Positions 33,638-47,069 of a DNA stretch of 64,000 nucleotides are shown piece by piece; positions within the stretch are counted from its first letter, which is position 1, and each line of letters begins with the position of its first letter. The notes beneath the pieces were generated by a model. It was given only the letters and a program-made list of their open reading frames with translations. It did no database searches and was not told where the DNA came from. The stretch lies in assembly GCF_000350225.1 (NCBI RefSeq), contig NW_005178734.1, positions 621,159-685,158 on the forward strand, read 5' to 3'. The position numbers were made by a program, and so were the translations under genes. This DNA is from Chondrus crispus. Taxonomy: Eukaryota; Rhodophyta; Florideophyceae; Gigartinales; Gigartinaceae.

Positions 33638-35630
33638 CTCATGTCCCTGACCGAGAGCCCCGGAAGACTCGCCCGGTGGCGGCTACGTCTGGCTGAATAC
33701 GATTTCACCATTCAGTACCGCCCCGGGCGCGTGCACCAGGTCCCCGACGCCCTGTCACGCCTCGTATCACCAAGGGTCGCCGACGACCCTCGCCCGGCTG
33801 TCGAGGTGGACGACGACATCCCCACCTACGACACGGGCACGACCGTTCGTGATGTCTCGGATGAGCTCGCGGACCACGTATGCACCGCGAGCTGCGACCA
33901 CGAGGCCGACCACGTCTTGGTGACGACAAGGAACCGAACGAAATCCCGAAGGAATTTGCGCGCCCGAGCGCGCGACGAGCCCAGGGGCGACGACGAAGCC
34001 CCCGCTCTAGAAGATCCCGACGCCTTCTGGGCAGAGAACGAAGAGTTCGACGCCGTGGACCTCGAACGCGCCCAAGACTTCGAAGCCGGTACGTTGGGTT
34101 CCCAGGTCGCCCCTCCGCAGGACGACCTGCCGGCCCCTCTTACGATAGAGTAGATAGCCGAGCAACGACGCGTTGACGACTTCTGCCAAACGGTATTGGC
34201 ACGACAGTCATAGTCCCGGGACTCCGCGTTCTTCGAGGACCACCAAGGGGTGCCCAAACGGAGACCCCCCTTCGACCCTGATATCGTACAGGTGGTGGTC
34301 CCTCGGACTCTACGCGCCCGGTTACTGCGGCTCTGCCATAACCCGGCCATCGCCGGGCATCCGGGGCAGAACTGCATGTACTACGCGCTCCGTCGCGAGT
34401 ACTACTGGCCACACTTGGCCGTGGACGTCGCGTCGACCGTACGAGGTTTTGGAACCTGTGCGATGAACCGCGTCAAGCTTCGGAAACACCTAAACCGATT
34501 GAGGTTGTTTCCGGCTACGCGGCCGTTGGAGAGCCTGGCGATCGATATACTGGGGCCGCTCCCAAAGACCAATGCAAGGAAACGATTCCTCCTGGTAATC
34601 ACCAAACGCTTTACGAAGTTAACGCAGGCCGTTGCACTGCCAACGGTAACCGCCCACACCGTCGCAGTGGCGTTTGACGAAGCGTGGGTCTTTAAGTACG
34701 GCGTCCCACGCTGGCTACTGTCGGATAACGGACCGCAGTTCAACGCAAAGTTCTTCCAAAGCACATGCCGGGTGCTGGGAATTACGAACCTTTATACATC
34801 AGCATACCACCCGCAGACAAACGGGCAGGTGGAACTCTATAACCGAACGATTGCGTCGATGCTCTGCAACTACGTGAAAGAGCATCAAGACGACTGGGAC
34901 GTGTACGTGGGACCGTTAACGTACGCATATAATTCCCACGTACACCGAACCACACGAACGACTCCGTTTTAGCTCGTGCTCAGCAGGCCCCCGCCGGAGT
35001 TTTTTCCTTCGACGAACCGGCGGGGACGCGCCCCCTGCCGATAGGGGAACGGAACATGCGGAGTTCCTGAATACCCTGGACGCGACCATCCAGAAGGCCT
35101 ACGGGAGCTTGCGACCTACGCAAGCTCGCTACAAACGCGACTTCGATTAGCGCGTCCGAAGGATCAACACACGTCTCGAACCAGGTAACTTCGTCTACCT
35201 GAACCCCACCGATGGGGGTAAGACGACGAACAAGCTCGCCTCGCCCGCCGTGGGGCCGTACCAGATCCTCGCCAACGATTGTCGGACTATCACAAACGAT
35301 CGTGATCGCGTCACCGAGCGCATCTTCTCGGACCGCTGCGTGTACGCACCCCCGACGGTGGACGCACCACGGGTGAGCACGACGACCCCTGGTGACCTGG
35401 CCGACAAGGTCACCGAGGGGACACAGTACGCCGTAGAGAGGCTACTCAAGCATCGACAGATGCAAGACGGAACTATGGAGTTCCTCATCAAGGGGGAGGA
35501 CTACGACCAACCTACTTGGACCGCGCGCACCCACATTCCCGAAGGATTGGTGTCTCGATACGCGCTGCGTCTTCGGAGACGCACGGGGAGGGACCTCAAC
35601 CCCGAAGTGAACGCGGACGTTCACTCTTAA
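33638..35630 (+). pseudogene. Ty3-1 pol part 3: RNase H end, integrase, chromodomain
   Basis: Continues from part 2: LTESPGRLARWRLRLAEYDF and a VPDALSRL end of RNase H; an acidic linker; integrase zinc finger (H...GHPGQNCMYYALRREYYWP, then FGTCAM where the first Cys of CxxC is replaced by Gly); core with IDILGPLP, LSDNGPQFNAKFF and YHPQTNGQVELYNRT, so all catalytic D, D, E are present; and a C-terminal chromodomain-like segment YAVERLLKHRQ...DYDQPTWTARTHIP. Stops at about 34151, 34210, 34970 and 35147 break it. The frame ends within the hairpin that precedes a G-rich tract. Confidence 0.85.
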
Positions 35631-35639
35631 GGGGGGGCC
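35607..35639 (+). repeat. hairpin plus polypurine tract, copy 1
   Basis: GTGAACG-CGGA-CGTTCAC is a 7-bp stem with a 4-nt loop, followed by a G7 tract and CC. The same 33 bases with two changes occur at 49329-49361 directly before the 3' LTR. Here they overlap the pol stop codon. Confidence 0.85.
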
Positions 35640-37490
35640 CTCGACCGCTCAGTTCGGATAAATTAACCCCTCGCGATTCGAAGGTGTAGGGGGCATACGC
35701 AAGGACAAGACGAGGTTCGCCGACAAACCTCGATAAATCGTAAGAAGTCAGGACGACGTAGGGACATCTCGAGTCCACTCGTCACGAACCGCCATCACCG
35801 ACGAGAGGCGGATCGTGAGACAGGGCGTACCGTGTCACGAACAGTAGCTCTGGGACGTGAAATGAAAGGAGGGAGGACACGACCTCCCAACGAACACGAC
35901 GACATGCGCCGGTGAGGCTATACTCGCGAGGCCGTGGCAGTTCCGTCGTGTGCATACAGAGTACAGCGCACCGATTGCGAACAGGGAAGAGCATCAAGCC
36001 GAATTGAAGGACGCTTCCGGAACGCGTGACGCATTGGCCTCGGACAGTCCGTACTGCCCGAGAGGGGACGACCCCAGAGGTAATCGATGAGGCGAGGAGC
36101 GACTGCACTGCGCTCGTTTTGTGCGTGCGCGCATAGGCAGTAACAAATACAATAGGATCCGAGAGCCGATGTGCGAACGGAGGGGCAGCTGTCTGCCCGT
36201 GCCTCGAAAGCAGACGACGCCACCGAACCGCCGTCACCTCCCTAAAAATACGAAAATATTGAACGGTGGAAAATTACGCCGGACGGCGGACAGCACGTGC
36301 ATTACGAGTGCTTACAAAGCGCGCAGGCCATAAACAATCGACGGTCGGCCGACACACGCCACCGTACACAATCTGGAACGGGCGGTGTGATGTGCTCGCA
36401 TCATCTCCGCCGCTAAGAGGCAGGACGCTCGTCCACGCCGACCCGCATTCGAGCGCGTCGTCGCATACCTACAAATCCTACGCTCGTCCACGCCACATAC
36501 CCGCACACATCCATAACGGGACGAGGTGCGCGCGATCTCACGGCCGATCGTCCTGTCCCGCGTACACGCCACCTTCGACTCCGTCCTGAGCGCGTGTACC
36601 CTACCGAAGTACGCATCCAGGCGTCCAGCCGCTCGAGTCGTCCATATCACTAACCTCGCCCTCCGAGGGTAATTCCGCAAAGACTCGCCACGCGAATTGT
36701 GGCGCAGACGTGCGGGACACCATTCGTTCGTTAGGCCGGACCGCCCCACGCGAAGCTGCGCACAACCACGCCAGCGCGCATATAGGGGCGCTCGCAGCCG
36801 CACACGGCGACGTTAGGCTGACATACCTCCCCTGGAAGAGAATCCGTTCGCATTCGACACGACGGAAAAGGACTAGTGCCGAAATCGCGACTCCTGTCTG
36901 CCCGCGTAATCGGGGAGGAGGACACTGTCGCTGCTCCAAGAGTCCCGCGACTCATTCCCGATGGATAGTCTACGCGGAGCGAGGCGTCACTCCGTTGACA
37001 TAACGCCGATCCGAAGGCCAGCGCGAGGCACAACGTCGGTAGGTAGCCCCGACCGCTCCACGAGAGGGAGCTCCTTTTCGTGGCCCGAGGAGACTACCTG
37101 AGCCAATGCACTCGTACGGCCGTTTCCATGACCGCCGAAACGCGCGCGATCGAACTGTGTGTGGACGTGAGCGGAGGCGCCCCAGCTCTCGCCGTCAGCG
37201 GAGGAGTACCCCGGCGTTCGCCAGCGCGCGGAAGCCCGAAGTCCCTGGCGCAGAGAAGAACGACGTCGACTGACGACGCGGTCGAGGGGCGGTGGCGAGG
37301 TGGAAGCATGACGCTGCGCGGAGGAAGTGAGAGCGAGTCGAATTGGACATCAAGGAGGGACGACCCCGCAACCGTAACGCACCGTCCCGTCCCTGTTACG
37401 GGACGCTTACGACGCCGACCGGAAGCGGGGGACGACGCAACCAATGAGAGCTCGTCAAACCAAGCACATCGGAAATTGCCGACGCCAGCT
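35640..37490. other. Ty3-1 post-pol region, left part
   Basis: GC-rich DNA between the end of pol and the Ty3-3 insertion. Frames of 60-200 codons on both strands overlap one another and none resembles a known protein. By position it corresponds to the post-pol region of Ty3-2. Confidence 0.4.
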
Positions 37491-38418
37491 TGTAGTGCAA
37501 TGCGCCTGTTAGGCAGAGACCAAGGTCCGACGGTCCAACACAAACAACAGCAACAAAAACAACAACTGCCAACGGCACAGCGCTACGGAGTGTTTGAAGC
37601 TCCCTGTCCTCTTTCAGCGGGTTTGCGGCCCGCAGTAGCTCGGATCCCTGATAGGGGGGGCAAAGAGAAGGGCCCAGCCCGGGATCGGTGAATGGTGGTA
37701 GAGACTTGTAAAGGCAACTGCTCGACGAGTTCGGAGGGGTGTCTGGGTAAACCTGGTCCGATGGGTCGTAAATCCAATGCTCGAAGAGCGCCTTGTACAC
37801 CTTATACCCTTGATAAGGTCTTCGACGGGGACGTCGTAACGTAGCCCGTGGGGAAAGAAGAAAACGTAGCAGCGCTACACCGTCGTACTGCCCGATGGCA
37901 AAGTACCAACACCGGATCGGTCGCAACCAGATTCCGATGGAACCAACACTGAGAAAAGCACCACTGGTGCACCAACACAGAAGCCCGATGGCAAATGACG
38001 TCACGTTGCGGATCGCAATCCTACAAGGTGGGACCAACTCAAGATTAAGGGAAATTAAGATAGGGAAATAAAGGGAAAAGGAATGGGACCCCCAAGCGCA
38101 AAGGATAAAGTAATCTGTAGTTAAAGGGAATGTCTTGTAAAAGACGGACTTCAACCAAGGCGATATCAGACTCTGGCAACTCGGGCTACCTTTACTGACT
38201 TGGTCGTCAGAGGGCTAAGGTATACATCGCCCCGCTGGAGCCACTACAGTAGCTCTCGGCGCTAGATCCCAGATCTAATCTAATGTTAAATAACTGATAT
38301 GCAACTAATTAAAATTAATAATTAAAATAATAAAGTGAAATGATTTCCACTTTTGCTTGTCATACCCCATCATTTTCATTTCTTTTCACCCCCCTTTTCA
38401 GGTGCGTATTGCACTACA
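37491..38418 (-). repeat. Ty3-3 3' LTR
   Basis: 928 bp, reverse orientation, closest to the solo LTR at 32703-33637. Outer flank is CAGCT; inner flank is the inverted polypurine tract TATCCCCCTTCT. Confidence 0.9.
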
Positions 38419-38543
38419 TATCCCCCTTCTGAGCGCCCTTGCGCAACGCCCAGCCATCGTATAATCTCCTGCCGCTGCTGACCGTGTTTCCCGGTCATCA
38501 ATCACTCTGCGCGGCGTTCTAGCAAGGGTAAGACGAAAATACC

Positions 38544-39138
38544 ATGCTTCCTTCTCCATCGGAACACTCGGACGATAGTGCCACCCGTAGACGTCCGGGC
38601 GTTGGCTTTCCTCGCAAGTTCGAAGTGCCCCGGGGTCTTCCTTCCATATCCCGTCTCCCCCCTGTTACCATCCCTGCCGAGCCGGCCTTCCATCCGGGCT
38701 ACCATTCCTCTTGGGTAGCCCGCCGTCATCCTTCGCTCGAGGAGCTGCAGGACAAAACCATGCGTGATAACGCAGCCCTGTTTGCTTCTGCTCAATGGTT
38801 CTCCCCTGTGGGCGTCCGCGACCTCGACGGCATCAAAATAATTTCGCAGATGATGCGGGCATGTTGCCCGGTAACCTCCCTTTGCAAGCCATTCACGCCT
38901 TTGACTGGCGCGCCCGCATCGCTATACCCACCTCCATCCTACGTCACCCCACGTCCAGCTCCCCCTTCACCTGAGGGTCCGCTCCTCGCCCCTACCTCGG
39001 TCCCTCCATCATCCCCATCGCCTTCTCATGGCTCATGGTGTGGAGGGAGAAGCTCTCCAGGGGGCGTCCCTGGACGACTTGCGAGTTCTAGCTCGGCTTG
39101 TCACCTCCCTTCCAAAGGGAAAATCCCTTGGGGCATAG
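38544..39138 (+). pseudogene. antisense accessory gene of Ty3-3, shortened
   Basis: Opposite strand to Ty3-3 pol. Starts MLPSPSEHSD and keeps LPSISRLPP, PSLEELQDKTMRDNAALFA, WFSPVGVRDL, then after a shift near 38850 AGMLPGNLPLQAI and DWRARIAIPTSIL. It then jumps directly to the C-terminal segment HGVEGEALQGASLDDLRVLA and ends at a TAG at 39136. The middle ~300 residues present in Ty3-2 are deleted. Conservation at both ends despite the deletion shows a real family gene in antisense orientation. Function unknown. Confidence 0.65.
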
Positions 39139-42100
39139 TCTCGTTGAGACGGCGGCCACAGCACTCCCTTGCAACTTGTCCTTCTTTTCCCATCCTGCCC
39201 GCATTATAGTCGACTAGCGACTTTATCGTACGACCTTTGGGCGATAAAAAGAACCCACCTGCGAATCTCCTGTTATTTCCCACTTCCTCCTCTTTTGCAT
39301 TTTCAGTTTTCCCTTTCCTGATTCCCCTATGTTTCCTTCTCTTCAATTCCTCCTCTTTGTTTCTCAATTTCCCCCAATTTCCTGCGCATTCTCTTTTTCC
39401 CATCCTCGAGGTGCGTCTTCCCTTTCCTCCTCTTTTGTGGTTTACCTCCTCTTTTTGTCTCTCCCATTTTACCTCTTTCAAATTCCTCACTTACCTCCTC
39501 TTTTCTCGCACATCGGGCATCCTCGAAAACGTCATCGAGACCACCTACCATCCGTTCTCGGGGCTCCTTAGGGGGAAGATTATTGTCAATTAAATCCGAC
39601 AAGACGAGGGGGGTTGCGACCCCCTTGTCCTTCGATCCTTGTTACAACAGCTCTGTAGAAATCTCCTTCAACGTTTCCGTGGTCTCTCTGCACCGCTTTT
39701 CCTTTTTTTCATTATGGTTCACGTCCTTCCTTCCCCTTTTCTCCCCTTCATTCCTCAAATTCCTCCTCTTTCTTGCACATTCTCTTTCTCCCATCCGCGA
39801 TGTGCGTCTCCTCTTTCCTCCTCTTTTTTTTGCATGCGTCTGCTAAGCGCAGACGCCCTAAATGAGTCCAACGTCATTTTCATTGCCGGGGTCACTTGCC
39901 CCTTTTGCTTCTTAAAACCCCCCCTTTTTCGTTCTCAACCTTCAGACGGTCTCATTGTCTGTCCAGTTACCTCGTTGAGGGAACGTACTAATTGTGAATA
40001 GGGGTTCCATCTTTCCAATGGCCCCGCCTTGTTCGCTGTCCGGTGAGAGCTCTCCGGAAGCGCCCTTGTAGCACGTTACGGTCGTCGTAAGTCTCGTCAT
40101 ATTGCGAACGTCCCGCAATAAATTCTACGTCTCGTACGACCTTCTCCGTTCTTTGAGATCGACTCCTGATCTCGTTTCGGCCTCCCTTCTTTTTTTTGTA
40201 GCGGCTGTGACACAGTAGAATTGAGATGTCTGCGGCGTGTAGGTTCGTGAAGATCCACTCCCTCGGAGCGACGCTGCCGTTGTTCACTGGTCTCTCCGAT
40301 GAAGGTCTGGGTGCGTAGGTAGACATGGGTCTCCATTGTCAATGGTCGCCCCGTTTCTGCTGTACCGTGCGGCACGATCACGTAGCGTTGGTCATTCACA
40401 ATGTCCCCTTGCGTGTACGTTAGTCCTACAGACCGTCCGCTCAAACCAACCAGGGTCTTCACAACTGTGGAGCCCTTATCGAACGTCTTCAACGGCCTTC
40501 CCTTGACTGACCTGGTGGTCTTGCTGATTAGTGTCCGAGGGACGCGACCGGGTCTCCGACGTCACCAGAAAAATAGAATGTAGCCGAACAAAGCGAAGTG
40601 AAAGCCGAGCACGACAGTCGCGTAACTTTTTCCTGCCTAACGAATTTCCATCCCTAATCTGTCGATCCTGGTCTTGCGCGTCGGCGTGGCGGTGCGGGGT
40701 CGTATTCCGCCTTCACAAAAAAAAAAGCAACCCAACGTAGAGCAAATAAAAATTAGGCAGCTAGAAAGGGAGTCAAAGAACAGGAAGTAAAAGAAGGGGG
40801 TCGCCTCGGTAGGTCACTCAGGGTATAAACAAGGTCCTGAGCTGGGCGACGTCAGTCGCTGCACGCAACAGACAGATTGTCGGTCCCAAGCTCGTCGGGC
40901 GACACTTTCTCTCCGTAGAGGTGGTTCTCGCCGTATGAATAAATAGATCACAATCCGCTCCCGTTCTTTCTTTCGTCTTCCTTACGGCGCTTCGAACAAT
41001 GAGGTTTGCTGCGACAGTGGATAGCCGCTGTTCTGTGCAAGGGAGGACGGTTCCTATGCGAATGTTGTGTCTAATGATACGCCGGTACCTCGAAATTGGC
41101 GTGACTTCTGTTCGGGGGGGGGGGAATTTCCATGCGACCGTCTAGCGTCGGTCGTTGGTGGGTTTGCCGCCGGGGTACTTGTGCCGTCGGCTTTTAGCGA
41201 GCGACCAACAAATGCTGTGCTTGCCCCTTAATTCGATAAAAATTTCGAATGCTGACTGTTGTTCCACTTTGACCACGCCATACTTTTCCGTTTGTCCCTT
41301 CTTCTTTGTGAAGTACAGTACACAGTACCTCTCATTTTCCTCCTCTCTTTTTGATCTGATGAGGGCGGATCGCTGATCCAGACGTGATTTTCCCCACACG
41401 CGTCGGTGACGCGTGTATACGCGCCAGTCCGGCGAGTTGTCTCTCGCTTAATTCCGGTTCTGTCTCCTTTGTCCTGCACCACCAAAATCGGAACAGAACG
41501 CCGAGAAAGAAACCTTGAAGGCCTTCGGATAAGATCAAGACTCGGTCCCCTTTCTGCAGCGCCTTCGTAGCGGTTGACGAGGAAATTTCCTTGATCTTCG
41601 CTGGTTCTACAATCCTCTTTCTGACCTGCGTGAGGTGGCCCTCACCCTGCTCTCACGATAAGCGCACCATTGTCAGCACCATACTTGTTACACCGTCCTC
41701 CTACCGTTATGGCGACGTCACTTTCGTCATTACCGGTGTACGACTTTCAGTGCGTAGACGAGCCGATGGCATGCATGCAAGATTTTCCCCAGACTGTCCC
41801 TCAGTCCGCGTATCGACTGCTTTCCTTCGGACCGTGGTCCCGTATCAAACAAAATCATAAGTCACACTGGCACTGCCCGTCTCCATACGACAGCAACAAA
41901 ATTCATAAGACACATCCGTTCTCGGTGGGGGCTGTTGCCGCGGATCCAAAGTATCACAGAATGCGACCTTCTCACTGTGTTTCACACGCGATCCCGTATT
42001 GCATAGCCATGTCCTTCTCCTCTGTACGCCGAGGCTTGCAGTGTCGGACCGTCACTATTTCTTGAAAAAGCGGGAAGGTTCCCTTTTTCCTTCACCATCG

Positions 42101-42960
42101 TCCTTTCTCGGGACGTTACCAACGCGTGCTCTCTCGTATTCGTCGCGCCGTCTCCTCCTCGTCCGTCTATCGATATGTCTTGTGGTCTTGTTTGATCGAG
42201 GTCAGCGATACGCGGCCGCGTCGCCAGAGTCCTGCAACAACAAAAAGAAATAAAATACAATAGAATAGAGTGAAACATAACAGAAAAGAGGGAAAGAAAA
42301 GAAACAAAGAAACGACAGAGTTGAAGGGAGGTCATGGTGGTAAGTGCTAAGTAGATCACTCTAGAAAATAGGACTGGTTGTGCGCGTCGCCGTCGGTCAC
42401 CGCGGGGTGACTTCGAAGCAGCGTTCTTCTGAGGGTGGTCCCTCTGGACGAGTCTTCGTGCTCGTCAAGCATGGGCAGTGTGTTAGCAGTGAGTGTGACG
42501 ATCGGCTTCGTGTGAGGTCGGGTGGGGCTTGGCTGCGGGGCGACTTAGAATAGTTATGTCGCCGACTGTGGCAACGATCACCACTTCACGTGCGTGCTAC
42601 AGCTGTAGTAATTTTTCCCGCTTTTTGATTATAATTTCCCAGCATGGCTCGAATCAACTTCTCACTTGTGTCGCCTGCTCAGAGGGTTGTTGTCGACACG
42701 CTTACATATGTATATATAATTTGATTTCATCATCCTCCCCACGTGGGCGGACCGTCCGTTCGAAACGTCATTTCTCGTGCGTACCGTGATGAAGCGTGTG
42801 TGTTTTCCGAGAGGCTCAATGCCTCATCCAAGGATACAGTCTCGCTTCTCTGCCTTGCTCTCCTTTCCTTCAAACTCCTTATCTGTGAACCCCGTAAATG
42901 TGTTCCTTTCTCGAAGTTCTGACCTCTCTGTTGTCTCTAACCTACTAATTCTATTTACGA
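39139..42960 (-). other. Ty3-3 post-pol region with decayed sense frames
   Basis: Corresponds to 25625-29578 of Ty3-2. On the element's sense (minus) strand there are once-coding stretches: about 41140-41600 (KALQKGDRVLILSEGLQGF, then DACGENHVWISDPP, then ERYCVLYFTKKKGQTEKYGVV in shifting frames) and 40097-40492 (TLVGLSGRSVGLTYTQGD, VIVPHGTAETGRPL). No domain is recognised. Nearer the LTR are pyrimidine-rich (sense: purine-rich) repeats, with one ~50-bp unit at about 39385-39435 and again at 39775-39829. Confidence 0.45.
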
Positions 42961-42963
42961 TGG

Positions 42964-45900
42964 CTATCCCGGTTGTGCGTGCGACGCTTGCGTGGGTAAG
43001 GGTAGCCTTTTCCTTCGGAAATATGTGAATACCGCGCTGCGGGGGATCTGCTCAATAGGTTCCCACGTTGCGTCCTCGATGGTATACCCATACCACCTCA
43101 CTTTGAGAATTATTTTCTCCTCGTCGTAGCCGTGGTCCACGATCTTGTCGATCACATACTCCTGACTCTCGGCTCCTTCTTCCTGCGTGTCCAACTGTCC
43201 TTCCCCCTTCCGAAGATCTTCCGACTCATCCTCGTCTCTGGACTTTACGAACTCGCGTAGGTCCGGAGGTGTCTCCGCTGTCGGCGTTCGACCAACTAAC
43301 TTTTACTGGTCCCCTGTCGTAGGCGCACGGGTGTGAGGACGTTCCTCGTCCTCCATTACCTCTCCGTATTCGTTTAGCTCCGGCTCTCCCAGGAACTGTA
43401 GCGCTTGCCGTAGGCCAGTTATCGGCGCATAGTCCATCGGGCTTGGGGCTAGCTCCAACCTGTCTCGCGATACGCGTTCCTCCTGATCGCCAATGGCAAT
43501 GACTACCGTATGTTGATCCGATCTTCGGACCTGATAAGGTCCTGTGGCGACTTGTGCCAGCTTGTGTTTCCGTTCGCTAGCCGTGCCCTGCTCCTTCCGA
43601 AGGAACACGTAGGACCCCGGCGGGATCTCATATTGCGGTTTGCGAAGGCGTGCGTCGAAATTTCGCTTGTACCGGGCTTGTTCCTTTCGCAAACTCCTAT
43701 CAGCGCCTTTCATCAGGCTTTCCAACCACGACTGCCATTTCAGGTAGTACGCTCGATTCGAGCTAAATCCTTCCAAACTAGGCTGTGCTTGTAACGCAAT
43801 GCTTCTCGGCGCCCGAGCTAACACCAGCTCGAAGGGCGCGATATTCGTAGTTCGATGAACTTGCGTGTTTCATGCAAACTTCACAGCGTCGCTAAATAGG
43901 TCCCAGTCCTTGGGATGCTCTCCAACGTATTTTCGCAACGCGGAAGTCAGCGTGCGGTTAAACCTCTCAACTTGGCCGTTGGCTTGCGGGTGGTACGTAG
44001 TCGTAAACACATTGCGTATGCCGAGAATTCGGCAGACATTCTGAAAGAACCGGGCCGTGAACTGTGTTTCCATTGTCGGACAGCAGCTTGACCGGCGGTC
44101 CGTACACGAATACCCAATGGTGAACGAAGGCTTGTGCGATGTGCGCAGCTGATATCTTCTTCAACGGTACGGTTCGTACCAGTTTCGAGTATCGATCGCT
44201 GATCACGAGAACGTGCCGATTTCCTCGTTTAGTTGTAATTAGCTCGCCGAGGATGTCGATGGCGACAAACTCCAGCGGAGCTTTGGGCGTGAACAGCTTC
44301 ATTTCCTTCGTGTTTCTTCTTAACTTCACCCTTTCCCGCGCGCATGCGGCGCAATTCTTCGCGACTGCATAGCGGTCTAGGGCCATCGTAGGCCAATAAA
44401 AATATCTTCTCAAAGTCTTGTAAGGTTTTCTGCCTCCCGGGTGGCCTGCCAATTTTGCGTAGTGGCTCAACCCTAGGACGCGGTCCCTTAACGATTGTGG
44501 TATTACCACTTGTACAAACTCTGCCGCGGTACGGCATAGAGTTCCTTCGAGTTCCTCGGTTTCCATGCTGAACGTTCTCACCTTTCCGGCGTCCATTTCT
44601 TCCTTGATGCGATTGCAGAAGGGGTCGACGGCTTGCTCGCGAATGAGCTCCTCCGGAGTGACAGCTTGGAATTGATCGAGGCGATCAGGGGCGGTCCCCC
44701 CCTCAAGAGCGAGGATGTCGTCTGCCGCGTCAAAACTTTCGTCGTCCTCTACTGTACCCTCGGTCGGTTCGGCCATAAAGCATGGGATTTCGTCGTCGAT
44801 TTCGTCGACGGTTTCTCCTGCGGTTCGCAACCTTGACAAAGCGTCCGCCTGGCTGTTAGCCTTTCCCTTTTTGTACTTGATTTCAAAATCGAATTCGGAG
44901 AGGCGTAGCCTCCATCGGATTAATCTCCCGCTGGGGTCGGTTACGTTCATCAACCACCTCAATGAGGCGTGGTCGGTATGCACGACGAAGTGCTCGCCAT
45001 ATAGATATGGTCTTAAAGTCTGTACGGCCCAAATTACAGCTAGACATTCTTTTTCTGATACAGAATAGTTTTTCTCGGCTGCGGCTAACGTTCTTGAAAA
45101 GAACCCGATGGGTTTGCGTTGCGCATCCGGGTGTGTTTGAAATAGTGCAGCGCCTATTTGGTAGTCGCTTGCATCGGTATCTACCGAGTAGGATAGGTCC
45201 TTCTTCCGCAGCGCCAACACCGGCGGTGCCAAGATGGCGTCCTTGAGCTTATGAAAAGCTTTCTTGCACGGTTCGTCGAATCCTTCCAACTGGACCGGTT
45301 GTCCTTTCTTCAGTAGTTGGTTTAGAGGCTGCGCAATTTTCGCATACTGCGGAACGAATCTGCGGTAGACATTACAAAGTCCTAAGAAGCTCTTGAGCTG
45401 GGTCTGCGTTTGGGGGTACCTCACTTGTTCCAATGCGACGGTTCGCGCAGCGTCCACTTCCAATGTACCTGGCCGAACTACATGGCCCGGGTACTTGATC
45501 TTTTCGACGAAAAATTCACACTTGCGAAGTTTGAGCTTCACACCGGCCTTCTCCAATACAGAAAGTATTTCATCCACGTGCACGATATGCTCCTCCCACG
45601 ACTTGCTAAAAATTATTATGTCGTCCAGATACACCAAACGGCACTTCCAACGGAACGGAGAGAGCAGGATATCCATTGCTCTCTGAAACGTCGCTGGCGC
45701 GTTAGTTAGCCCGAAGGGCATTCTTGAGAAGCGATACAGTCCTGAGTGACACGAAAATGCGGTCTTGTCGCGGTCGCGCTCAGGGATAGGCATCTGCAAA
45801 TATCCCGAGATCGCGTCCAACGCGGAGAAAACCTTGGTGTCACCAAGGGAGTCCAGGCACTCATCCATGCGCGGTAAGGGGTACCTGTCCTTCACCGTCA

Positions 45901-47069
45901 CTGCGTTCAGCCTGCGGTAGTCTACGCAAAAACGCATTGACCCGTCCGGCTTGGGCACCAGCAACACGGGCGACGCCCATTCTGACTGCGCTGGTTTTAT
46001 CACTCCTGCCTCCAACATCTTCTGCACCTCTGCATCTTCCACTTCGCGGGCTTTAGGCCCGGCCCGATACGGGGCTTGTGCGATGGGACAAGTCTCGGGG
46101 ATCAACTCGATCCGATGGACTGTGGTATTAATTTCGCCAAGCGTCCCATCCCACATCCTTGAATACTTCTTCAACATCCGACGGAACCGCTCGCGCAGCC
46201 GTTCCGCCACGTGGCTCAGGTCGAGGTCCTCCACGTCCGGCGGTGGCGGCTCAATCCTGCGTTGCGGCTTCGTAGATGCCGACGCGGAGAGCTCTGCCAA
46301 CGACCGTTCTTCTGGCTGGTCCTCGTGCGCTTGATCCGACGGTTCGCATCTTGCCTCGCCCGTAGGCGTCTTGGTAGAATTAGGAAAATTTTCCTTCTTC
46401 CTTTCTTGAATTCCGAGAACTTCACCAATGGTGGTTTTGCTCTCGAGCGCGGCTCTCGGGTGCGGTAATAATTCTGCCACCACTTGGCCTTTTTGCACCC
46501 TGACAGGGTACGTCCTAAAATTCGCAACGAGTAAACGAAATGGCCTGTCAGGCTCAACCTGAACGACACCATCCGTGCACGTCAACCCGTGCCTTTCGTA
46601 CAACGACGAGTACGGCTGAACCACCACCAAACCCGCCCTCTTCGAGGTGCATTCCACGACGCGTTGCGTCCCTGGCTCGATAGTCGTGGCTCTTGCCACT
46701 TTTACCTTAGGGGAAATTCCCTCCCCCTTTCCATCATTTTCGTCCTCCCCCGGGACGAGATTCTTCTTCCCTCTTCTCGTCGAGAACCGCCTAACTATCG
46801 GAACCTCCGAGAAATCCGCCAACTCAACCGTTTTCTTCCTTGGATAAATTGCTTCCACAAACCGGTCACAGTAGTCTGCGCCTAGAATTAGCGGGACTGC
46901 TAGTTTTTCGCATACAATAAACTCGGCTGCGGCCACAAGTTTTCCAAGCCTCACAGGCATTCTAATTGTGCCGAGAGTCCGGAGTGGCCTATTGTTCGCG
47001 TCGCCGATATCTTGGGTCGGTCCGTAGGACACTAGAGATTCCATTCCAGCTGGGAGTTCCGATTTTCGC
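42964..47069 (-). pseudogene. Ty3-3 pol: RT-RNase H-INT-chromodomain
   Basis: A 1025-codon open stretch (47044-43967) covers the end of protease (PLILGADYCDRF), RT with YLDDIIIF, RNase H (DTDASDYQIG, HTDHASLRWL) and the first half of integrase through LLSDNG. A one-base shift then moves to the next frame (ETQFTARFF, NGQVERFNRT; 44073-43870). A stop splits YNTQ-like residues, and the C-terminal region (43824-43303) and chromodomain (43194-42964, TWEPIEQIP) follow. The Trp codons that are stops in Ty3-2 are intact here. The N-terminal part of protease is lost at the 47069 break. Confidence 0.92.

Larger units (their letters stand above)
37491..47069 (-). mobile_element. Ty3-3, 5'-truncated Ty3/gypsy element
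   Basis: Minus-strand relative of Ty3-2 inserted in the Ty3-1 post-pol region. From its 3' end: LTR 37491-38418, polypurine tract, antisense accessory gene, decayed post-pol region, chromodomain, integrase, RNase H, RT and protease. Similarity to Ty3-2 stops at 47069, inside the protease near the DTGAG segment. Gag, primer site and 5' LTR are missing and no target duplication can be found. Its pol is better preserved than that of Ty3-2. Confidence 0.9.
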
